Positions 1-5,137 of a DNA stretch of 5,137 bases are shown here, piece by piece; positions within the stretch are counted from its first letter, which is position 1, and the number at the start of each line of letters is the position of its first letter. The position numbers were made by a program, and so were the translations under genes. The stretch is from Desulfobacterales bacterium (lineage in GTDB: Bacteria > Desulfobacterota > Desulfobacteria > Desulfobacterales > Desulfobacteraceae): NCBI GenBank assembly GCA_022361135.1, contig JAKSBM010000045.1:1-5137 (forward strand), written 5' to 3'. Below the pieces are notes generated by a model. It searched no databases and had not been told where the DNA came from. It saw only the letters and a list, made by a program, of their open reading frames with translations.

Positions 1-476
1 GTGTTTATTTGGTACACCTTATTTATTACTGCAATTTGGGTATGATGGTTCGCGGGGGTATCAGTGTTGGAAAGTTGATTCATGAGGAAGCAGGAGCTTT
101 ATTTGGACCTGCAATGAATGAAGCCTATGCGTTGGAGTCAAAGTCAGCTATTTATCCTAGAGTAATTATCTCACCGGAAGCCTTTGAACTTCTTGAATCA
201 ATGTTAGACGACCAACCTGTCTTAAAACCGATTAAGGAATCATTTGACGGACATACTGTATTCGACCTTATTAGCATATTCTTTTGGCCACGATGTAAAG
301 ATTTTGAGCGTCACGAGGTAGATAACCGGTTAATGGAAATTGAAAAGGATGTTCTAAAAAACTCTAAAGAATCTCACCCCAAAATTGCCTATCTAATAGA
401 TCAGTGGAAGTTATTTAAATCACAACATAACAACTCAAGCAAAACAGACGGTGAAAAAGCTGCCGCCGATTCTTGA
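1..476 (+). CDS. Class III nucleotidyl cyclase-like protein, 3' part (5' end outside window)
   Basis: The frame is open from the left edge (first full codon at base 3) to the TGA at 474-476. A TTG at base 9 could start it, but the conserved block begins almost at once, so the true N-terminus is very probably outside the window. Counting from that TTG, residues 14-55 carry VRGGISVGK, then FGPAMNEAYALE and YPRVIIS. I recognise this from a widespread family of uncharacterised bacterial proteins. The order of glycines, the FGPAxN block and the following LE match the second half of class III adenylate/guanylate cyclase domains (compare GDAVNxAARLE). Asn37 fits the conserved Asn, but the transition-state Arg position is Ala41, so cyclase activity is doubtful. 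Residues 60-155 are charged and match nothing I know; no membrane segment is seen. GC is about 39%, far below the operon to the right, suggesting acquisition by transfer. The gene is certain; the family assignment is moderate and function is unknown. Confidence 0.7.
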   Translation, partial: VYLVHLIYYCNLGMMVRGGISVGKLIHEEAGALFGPAMNEAYALESKSAIYPRVIISPEAFELLESMLDDQPVLKPIKESFDGHTVFDLISIFFWPRCKDFERHEVDNRLMEIEKDVLKNSKESHPKIAYLIDQWKLFKSQHNNSSKTDGEKAAADS

Positions 477-484
477 AGTGTTAT
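427..484. repeat. Inverted repeat straddling the stop codon of the cyclase-like gene
   Basis: ATAACA (427-432) pairs with TGTTAT (479-484), and after a 2x2 mismatch TCAAG (435-439) pairs with CTTGA (472-476). This gives 11 pairs around a 32-nt loop that contains a further 3-bp CGG/CCG stem. The right arm contains the TGA stop codon. No T-run follows, so this is not a normal intrinsic terminator. It may be an mRNA 3'-end structure or chance. Confidence 0.4.
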
Positions 485-765
485 CTCCAAAATTCGGTAG
501 GAGGCGGCATGAGAAATGAAAAACGCTTCCCTAAATAAAGAGAAACCCGTCGTTGCGGAGGAACGCTAAGAGTTGTGTTGCCGCCCTGGACTCCATCTGT
601 TTTACCTCGGCGGATCCAGAGCCCAAACGTCAAATATTCCATTTAATACCGGATAAAGTTGAGTGGGGAAAAATGGCGCGCCCCTTTCTCTTGGCCGGGG
701 GGAGTGGAGCCTGGAGGGGCGGATCTGAACTTGTGAATTGATTCATCGAATCGTTTTAAGGGGCG
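477..765. other. Stretch without recognisable gene
   Basis: No convincing coding sequence is found on either strand. AGGAGG at 499-504 stands four bases before an ATG at 509, but that frame stops after nine codons (MRNEKRFPK, stop 536-538). This could be chance or the remnant of a lost downstream gene. A palindromic GGCGCGCC lies at 675-682. TTGTGA (731-736) and TTTTAA (754-759), 17 bases apart, vaguely resemble a sigma70 promoter on the + strand but match the consensus poorly. Composition is mixed, from AT-rich near 630-660 to GC-rich near 670-720. Confidence 0.5.
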
Positions 766-807
766 CATCCTTCCGTATCCTTTTTTTAAGAGGTGGGCGG
801 AAGGATG
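766..807. repeat. Perfect 10-bp hairpin
   Basis: CATCCTTCCG (766-775) is the exact reverse complement of CGGAAGGATG (798-807), with 22 bases between. Part of the loop can add pairs: CCTTTT at 779-784 pairs with AAGAGG at 788-793, with one G.T wobble. The T-run lies inside the loop rather than after the stem, so it does not look like an intrinsic terminator. It lies 21 bases before the large palindrome and may belong to the same structured transcript. Confidence 0.6.
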
Positions 808-828
808 TTGAATTTTGTAGAGCGATTA

Positions 829-1014
829 GTGGGGGGCGGGGTGGGGTTCTCCGAAGGCATTTGGTGGGATTATTACCGGCTCTTGCTCCCCGGAGGCAGA
901 AAAATACGGACTGCCTGACGACCGCAGGGAGGAGTTTCCGGATTTTGCCGGAGGGGAGCTTAGAGCCGGTTTAAGCCCACCGGCAGCCAAGGAGAACGCC
1001 GCCCCGCTCACCAC
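829..1014 (+). ncRNA. Large imperfect palindrome; candidate structured RNA, strand inferred
   Basis: Bases 829-891 pair with 953-1014 in register, with only small internal loops. Helices traced by eye: 829-832/1011-1014, 834-844/999-1009, 846-852/991-997, 856-858/986-988, 861-868/976-983, 870-872/972-974, 875-883/962-970 and 885-891/953-959. This makes about 52 pairs over 63 positions. The apex (892-952) can either continue the hairpin (895-898/946-949, 907-910/937-940, 914-916/930-932) or fold into two small hairpins (894-899/911-916 and 937-941/948-952), giving a Y shape. Four main-stem positions (835/1008, 842/1001, 861/983, 862/982) are G.U on the + strand and would be A.C on the - strand; I saw no reverse case. 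This favours a + strand RNA, though a DNA element such as a MITE is also possible. It matches no riboswitch, tmRNA, RNase P, 6S or group II intron feature I know. Pairing is directly visible; the RNA interpretation is inference. Confidence 0.4.
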
Positions 1015-1122
1015 GGGTTCTCCCCACCCCATTTCCCACAGTGATTTTAATACCAGGTAAAATAAGGGCAAAACCCTTTCCATTTCTTCCAGCGGTTAGG
1101 TGGGCCGCCCCGCATCGGGTCA

Positions 1123-1159
1123 TGTTAAAGGCCATTCCTCTTCTACACGCCCTTTAACA
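1123..1159. repeat. Perfect 9-bp inverted repeat
   Basis: TGTTAAAGG (1123-1131) is the exact reverse complement of CCTTTAACA (1151-1159), separated by 19 bases. No T-run follows on either strand directly, so it is not a terminator by itself. It lies between the large palindrome and the operon terminator and could be an operator-like site, a transcript stem or chance. Confidence 0.45.
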
Positions 1160-1180
1160 GGGAAGGGAAAATAAAAAACA

Positions 1181-1219
1181 AAAAGCCCCTTGGGGAGTTC
1201 GCCTCTCCAAGGGGCTTTT
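1181..1219 (-). terminator. Intrinsic terminator of the kinase-regulator operon
   Basis: AAAAGCCCCTTGG (1181-1193) pairs perfectly with CCAAGGGGCTTTT (1207-1219). The stem continues inward by four more pairs (one G.T) to a five-base TTCGC loop. Read on the - strand, the hairpin is followed by a T-rich tract (complement of 1168-1184), so it is a textbook Rho-independent terminator 31 bases beyond the regulator stop. On the + strand only TTTT follows, so it may also act, more weakly, for transcripts from the left. Confidence 0.93.
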
Positions 1220-1250
1220 GCATTGCCGTTTGAATCTGTGTTTGTGGGGA

Positions 1251-3041
1251 TTACCCTTTAATCCCGTACCGCTTCATCTTCCGGAACAGGGTCTTTCGAT
1301 CCACGCCCAGGGCCTTGCTGGCCCGGCCCTTGCGTCGGCCCATGCGGGTCAGGGTCCTGTGGATGAGGTCCTTTTCAAACTCGGCCACGGCCTCCTTGAG
1401 GGTCTGGTTTTCATCGTTGGCCGCGGCCAACGGACCGTGGGAGAGGCTGTCCGGATCCAGGAACTCCAACCGTCCCAAGGAAAGGAATTGGTAAATGACA
1501 TTCTGGAGCTGGCGGACATTGCCGGGCCAGGCGTAGTTCACCAATTGCCCCATCATCTCGTCGGTGAGCTGGGTGGAGTTTTCGGTTTTGGGGTAGGAAT
1601 TGATGAAGTGCTCCACCAGCAGGGGGATGTCCTCGGACCGCTCCCGCAAAGCCGGCAGGGTGATGGGGACGATGTGGACCCGGAAAAAGAAGTCCTCCCG
1701 GATCTTTTTCTGGCGGACCATGCGCTGGAGGTTCCGGTTGGTGGCGCAGATGAAGCGGATGTCGGGCCTCTTCACCTCGGTGCCCCCCACGGGGATATAG
1801 CCGTTGCCGTCCATGACCCGCAGGAGCTTGACCTGGTTGGCCACGGAGATTTCCCCCAATTCGTCCAGGAAAAGGGTTCCCCCCTCGGCCATGTCCAGGA
1901 TCCCGGTTTTGTCGGTGTCAGCCCCGGAAAAGGCGCCCTTTTTATGGCCGAAGAATTCACTTTCAAACAGACTCTCGGGGACGGCCCCGCAGTTCACCGG
2001 CACAAAGGGCCTTTCCTTGCGGGAGGAATTCTTGTGGATGGCCCGGGCCACCAACTCCTTGCCCGTGCCCGAATCCCCGTAGATGACCACGCAATCGTCC
2101 ATGGAGGCGGCCTTGACAATGAGGCGGTAGACCCGCTGCATGGCGTCGGATCCCCCCAGGATGTCCCCGAAGCGATCCCGGCCCATGAGGCGCTTTTTCA
2201 GCTCCTTGTTTTCCTGGGCCAGGGCGATGCTGGCGTGCTGCTTTTCCGTGACGTCAAAGACCACCCCTTCCATGCCCAGCAATTGGCCCTGGGCGTCGTA
2301 GATTCCCGCCCCCTGCTCCAGGACCCATTTTTCATTGTCCATGAGGGTGTGGATCCGGTAAAGCTGCTGAAAGGGCTCCTGGTTTTCCAGGGCCTTGTCC
2401 ACATCCTTTTCCACCCGTTTCAAATCCTTGGGGACGGCCAATTGATCGTAGTGACGGCCCCGGTATCCCATGAAGTGGTCGGCCCCGTAGCCGGTCATTT
2501 TCCGGCAGCCTTCACTCATGAATTCCAGGTTCCAGCGGCCCCCGTCCCGGCGGCAGCGATAGACCATGCCGGGCAGATTCCCGATCAGGGCATCCAGCTG
2601 CCGGTTCTTTTCGTCCAGATCCCTGCGGATGCTCCGGTTTTTCTCCCGCAGGGCTTCATTCATCCGGCCCATGGCAATGTGGGTCTTCACCCGGGCCATG
2701 ACCTCCCCGGAGTGGAAGGGGCGGGTGATGTAATCCACGGCCCCCAGCTCAAAGCCGCGGGTCTTTTGTTCCTTCTGGTCCATGGCCGTGATGAAGATCA
2801 CGGGGATGTCCCGGGTGTGGTCCTCGGCCTTGAGCCGTTCACAGACTTCAAATCCATCCATGCCCGGCATGACCAGGTCCAGGAGGATGAGGTCCGGGAG
2901 GTGGCGCTTGGTGAGCTCCAGGGCCCGGGCCCCGGTTTTGGCAATGGTCAGGCGGTATTGGTCCTTGAGCATGCCCACCAGGATGTCGATGTTGGTGGCA
3001 CTGTCGTCCACGATCATGATCAGGGGGTATTCCGATCTCAT
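1251..3041 (-). CDS. Sigma54-dependent response regulator, REC-PAS-AAA+-Fis
   Basis: This 596-residue NtrC-type activator would bind DNA upstream of sigma54 promoters and use ATP to open the RNA polymerase complex. Domains in order: receiver (1-122; acidic pair Asp12/Asp13, phosphoacceptor Asp55, Thr85); a coiled linker (about 126-150); a PAS domain (about 151-266, ending FDVTEKQ); a second coiled segment (267-288); the AAA+ domain (about 291-520) with Walker A GDSGTGKE (322-329), sigma54-contact loop GAFSGA (369-374), Walker B LFLDE (390-394) and [10 protein letters not shown] (505-514); and a C-terminal Fis-type helix-turn-helix (about 555-592). Two oddities are visible: the receiver Lys normally in a KPF motif is Arg107 (TRPF, codon CGC), and the usual GAFTGA is GAFSGA. 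The extra PAS domain lengthens it beyond a standard NtrC protein and suggests a second input. Its ATG overlaps the kinase stop as ATGA, and GGAGGGG stands nine bases upstream. Cytoplasmic, no membrane segment. Family assignment is firm; targets and signal are unknown. Confidence 0.96.
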   Translation of the reverse strand: MRSEYPLIMIVDDSATNIDILVGMLKDQYRLTIAKTGARALELTKRHLPDLILLDLVMPGMDGFEVCERLKAEDHTRDIPVIFITAMDQKEQKTRGFELGAVDYITRPFHSGEVMARVKTHIAMGRMNEALREKNRSIRRDLDEKNRQLDALIGNLPGMVYRCRRDGGRWNLEFMSEGCRKMTGYGADHFMGYRGRHYDQLAVPKDLKRVEKDVDKALENQEPFQQLYRIHTLMDNEKWVLEQGAGIYDAQGQLLGMEGVVFDVTEKQHASIALAQENKELKKRLMGRDRFGDILGGSDAMQRVYRLIVKAASMDDCVVIYGDSGTGKELVARAIHKNSSRKERPFVPVNCGAVPESLFESEFFGHKKGAFSGADTDKTGILDMAEGGTLFLDELGEISVANQVKLLRVMDGNGYIPVGGTEVKRPDIRFICATNRNLQRMVRQKKIREDFFFRVHIVPITLPALRERSEDIPLLVEHFINSYPKTENSTQLTDEMMGQLVNYAWPGNVRQLQNVIYQFLSLGRLEFLDPDSLSHGPLAAANDENQTLKEAVAEFEKDLIHRTLTRMGRRKGRASKALGVDRKTLFRKMKRYGIKG

Positions 3042-5137
3042 GGGGTATTCCCCTCCATCATTTTTTGCAGTTCTTTCACACAGCCCACGGCCGGATCATG
3101 GTCGTAGGCGGCAATGTGATTTTCCAATTCCAGCCGCAGGGGATGTTCCAGGGCAGCGGCCAGGGACTCCATGAGTCGGGTGAGTTCGCCGATTTCCGGG
3201 AAAATCAGGGCATCTTCCAATTCCCCCAGGATGCGGGCGGCGGCCTGGGCATCTTTAATGCGGGGTTCAACGGTTTTCACGGCCTCGGGCACCAGGGTTT
3301 TAATGGAGGTCAACACCTCCCCCAGGGCTTCCCCCAGGGCGTCCAGGGAAGTTTCTCTGGACCGGGGCAGGCTTTCGGCGTCCCGGCACTGGGACTCCAA
3401 TTCCCGGGCCAGGCCGGAAAGGTTCCCCGCCCCGATGCTGGCGGCACTCCCCTTGAGGGTATGGGCCAGGGAGATGATCCCGGACCGTTCCCCCCCCTTC
3501 CACAGGGATTCCAATTGATCCAGGGTGTGGAGGTGGCTCTTGGCAAAGGTGGAAATCACCTTGCGATAAATGGCCGGACTCACCCCCATGTCGTCCAGGG
3601 CGGCCCGGACCTGGATCCCGGGCAATTCCCGGGGCAAGCCGTCTTCGGCGGTGTTCTCCGAGTCCGGACGGGCCGGCAGCTCATCCTCGGACTTGGGCCG
3701 GACAAATTCCTTGAGGATGGCAAAGAGCTTGTCCTGGCCCACGGGCTTGGAAATATAGCCGTTCATTCCGGCCTCCAGGCAACGGGCCTCGTCCTCCTTG
3801 AGGGTATGGGCGGTCATGGCGATGATGGGCAATTCTTCGGCCGAGGCAAACTTCCGGATGGCCCGGGTGGCCTCGTACCCATCCATGCCCGGCATCTGCA
3901 CATCCATGAGCACGGCGTCGAAATTCCCCTGGGCGACCTTGTCCACGGCCTCGGCCCCGTTTTCGGCCAACTCGGCGGTGATCCCGGCCTGTTCCAGCAT
4001 GGCCAGGGTGATCTCCTGGTTGGTGGGGGTATCCTCGGCCACCAGGATCTGGCAGCCCCTGAAGTGGGCCCGGTATTGGAATCCGGCCCGTGGGGCGCTG
4101 ACCAGGGGGGTGGGAAATTCCGGCTCCAACTTCCGGGGATCGGCCAGGCCCAGGGGCAGGATAAAGCAGAAGCGACTGCCCCGCCCGGGCTGGGAATCCA
4201 CGGTGATGGTTCCGTCCATCATTTCCAAAAGCTGCCCACAAATGCTCAGGCCCAGGCCCGATCCCCCATACTTCCGGGTGGTGCTGGCGTCCAACTGGGA
4301 AAAGGGGGTGAAAAGCAACTCCTGCTGCTCCGGGTCAATGCCGATGCCCGTATCCGTTACCATGAATTGGAGGAGTTCCTGCTTGGGGCGGCCCAGGGTA
4401 TCCACCCGGGACACCCCCAGGGTGATGGTGCCGCCCCCGTCGGTGAATTTAATGGCATTGGAAAGCAAATTAGTGAGGATCTGGCGCAGCCGCAGGGAGT
4501 CCCCGGAGAACCAGAGGGCGGTCTCCGGCCCCATGTCCACCTTGAAGCGAATCCCCTTTTCCGCCATGCGATGCTTGAACAAATCCGTGACCTGGCCGAT
4601 GAGGCGGCCCAGGTGAAAGGAATGGATCTCCAGGGTGAGCTTGCCCGCCTCGATCTTGGAAAAGTCCAGAATGTCGTCGATGACGCCCAGCAGGGCATGG
4701 CCCGAGGTGTGGATGATCTGGATGTACCGGGCAATGCGGCCCGAAGGGGACTCGTTCATCACCAGCTCCGAGGCGGAGATCACCCCGTTGAGGGGGGTGC
4801 GGATTTCATGGCTCATGTTGGCCAGGAAGCTGGACTTGGCCTGGGTGGCGGCGTCGGCGGCCTCCATGGCCTTGTTCAATTCCTGGTTGGTGGTCTGGAG
4901 TTCTTCGGTGCGCTCCTCCACCCGCTTCTCCAACTCGTGGTAAGCGGTTTTCAAATCCCGCTGGGCCTTGACCCGGTCGGAAATGTCCCGGACCGAGCCG
5001 ATGATTTTCATGGGGCCGCCCCGGTGGTTTCTCACCAGCATGGCGGTGATGGAACAGGTGAGCTGGCTGCGGTTGGGCTTGGACATCAGGGTTTCCACGT
5101 CCCGGAGCCGGTCCTCGCGCAACACCCGTTCCAGAAA
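3038..5137 (-). CDS. Hybrid sensor histidine kinase, PAS-HisKA-HATPase-REC-Hpt (N-terminus outside window)
   Basis: The frame stays open to the right edge, and the codons before the GTG at 5125 (FLER) continue a PAS fold, so the start is outside the window; 699 residues are visible. Counting from that GTG: the end of a PAS domain (to about 50, GSVRDISDR); a coiled signalling helix (51-95); HisKA with phosphorylated His106 in [15 protein letters not shown]; the ATP-binding domain with N box Asn223, G1 DTGIGID (258-264) and G2 GGSGLGL (287-293); a receiver (358-475) with Glu364/Asp365, phosphoacceptor Asp408, Thr438 and Lys460; and an Hpt domain (about 505-600) with His555 in [13 protein letters not shown] final segment of about 75 residues is predicted-helical in style, as often seen after Hpt domains. 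All catalytic residues of a full phosphorelay are present. No membrane helix lies in the visible part; any sensor region is further right. It overlaps the regulator gene by four bases, so the regulator receiver is the likely final acceptor. The signal is unknown. Confidence 0.95.
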   Translation of the reverse strand, partial: FLERVLREDRLRDVETLMSKPNRSQLTCSITAMLVRNHRGGPMKIIGSVRDISDRVKAQRDLKTAYHELEKRVEERTEELQTTNQELNKAMEAADAATQAKSSFLANMSHEIRTPLNGVISASELVMNESPSGRIARYIQIIHTSGHALLGVIDDILDFSKIEAGKLTLEIHSFHLGRLIGQVTDLFKHRMAEKGIRFKVDMGPETALWFSGDSLRLRQILTNLLSNAIKFTDGGGTITLGVSRVDTLGRPKQELLQFMVTDTGIGIDPEQQELLFTPFSQLDASTTRKYGGSGLGLSICGQLLEMMDGTITVDSQPGRGSRFCFILPLGLADPRKLEPEFPTPLVSAPRAGFQYRAHFRGCQILVAEDTPTNQEITLAMLEQAGITAELAENGAEAVDKVAQGNFDAVLMDVQMPGMDGYEATRAIRKFASAEELPIIAMTAHTLKEDEARCLEAGMNGYISKPVGQDKLFAILKEFVRPKSEDELPARPDSENTAEDGLPRELPGIQVRAALDDMGVSPAIYRKVISTFAKSHLHTLDQLESLWKGGERSGIISLAHTLKGSAASIGAGNLSGLARELESQCRDAESLPRSRETSLDALGEALGEVLTSIKTLVPEAVKTVEPRIKDAQAAARILGELEDALIFPEIGELTRLMESLAAALEHPLRLELENHIAAYDHDPAVGCVKELQKMMEGNTP
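3050..3056 (-). promoter_or_regulatory. Shine-Dalgarno site of the sigma54 regulator
   Basis: GGAGGGG on the - strand lies inside the 3' end of the kinase gene, nine bases before the ATG at 3041-3039. It supports this start and, with the ATGA overlap, translational coupling of regulator to kinase. Confidence 0.7.

Noticed and set aside
427..484. Integron attC site
   Set aside because: The right end reads GTTATCT, which breaks the GTTRRRY core at two positions, and the left end does not match RYYYAAC. GTTAGGT at 1095-1101 fits the core but has no matching partner upstream.
509..538. A nine-codon ORF (MRNEKRFPK) after AGGAGG
   Set aside because: The site is well spaced, but the peptide is too short to support and shows no leader-peptide pattern such as repeated codons before an attenuator.
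553..741. A 62-codon + strand frame starting with TTG
   Set aside because: It has no good ribosome-binding site, no recognisable motif and a rare start codon.
875..984. Cobalamin riboswitch, suggested by GCCGGT...ACCGGC
   Set aside because: The GCCACTG B12 box and the other conserved core segments are absent, and no gene follows on the + strand.
826..1083. An 85-codon - strand frame beyond the operon terminator
   Set aside because: It has only a weak GGAAG Shine-Dalgarno close to the ATG, an unfamiliar Ser/Pro/Gly-rich product, and overlaps the palindrome, whose pairing explains the sequence better.
744..1132. Imperfect direct repeat CATCG..TC.T.TTAA.GG at 744-763 and 1113-1132
   Set aside because: Only about 14 of 20 positions match, which is within reach of chance in a search by eye.
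1218..3107. A 629-codon + strand open frame opposite the sigma54 regulator
   Set aside because: It lies antisense to a gene with unmistakable REC, PAS, AAA+ and HTH motifs. Its open state follows from the GC-rich codon bias, and its translation is low-complexity with no known domain.

Overview
The window shows a partial AT-rich gene on the + strand, a long stretch without recognisable genes, and a two-gene signalling operon on the - strand. The operon genes are GC-rich (about 60% by hand count of sample lines). They encode a hybrid histidine kinase and a PAS-containing sigma54 activator, an arrangement common in Deltaproteobacteria/Desulfobacterota. That lineage is an inference from protein style; no marker gene is present.

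Layout. Bases 1-476 (+) carry the 3' part of a gene cut by the left edge. Its protein resembles the second half of a class III nucleotidyl cyclase fold, with an RGGI...FGPAxNxAYxLE signature, and its GC is only about 39%. Bases 477-1250 lie between convergent genes and contain no convincing ORF. They hold a 10-bp hairpin (766-807), a large imperfect palindrome (829-1014) that folds into one long hairpin with about 52 pairs in its main stem, a 9-bp inverted repeat (1123-1159), and a strong terminator (1181-1219) that closes the - strand operon. Bases 1251-3041 (-) encode a REC-PAS-AAA+-Fis sigma54 activator. Bases 3038-5137 (-) encode a hybrid kinase (PAS-HisKA-HATPase-REC-Hpt), cut at its N-terminus by the right edge.

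How the parts work together. Kinase and regulator overlap by four bases (ATGA), so they are almost certainly co-transcribed and translationally coupled. The expected relay is His (HisKA) to Asp (kinase REC) to His (Hpt) to Asp55 of the regulator, which would then activate sigma54 promoters. No input signal or target promoter is visible. The regulator has Arg where receiver domains almost always have Lys.

The least explained element is the palindrome at 829-1014. All the wobble-type positions in its stem are G.U when read as + strand RNA, a modest hint of a + strand structured RNA rather than a plain DNA repeat. No known RNA family was recognised.
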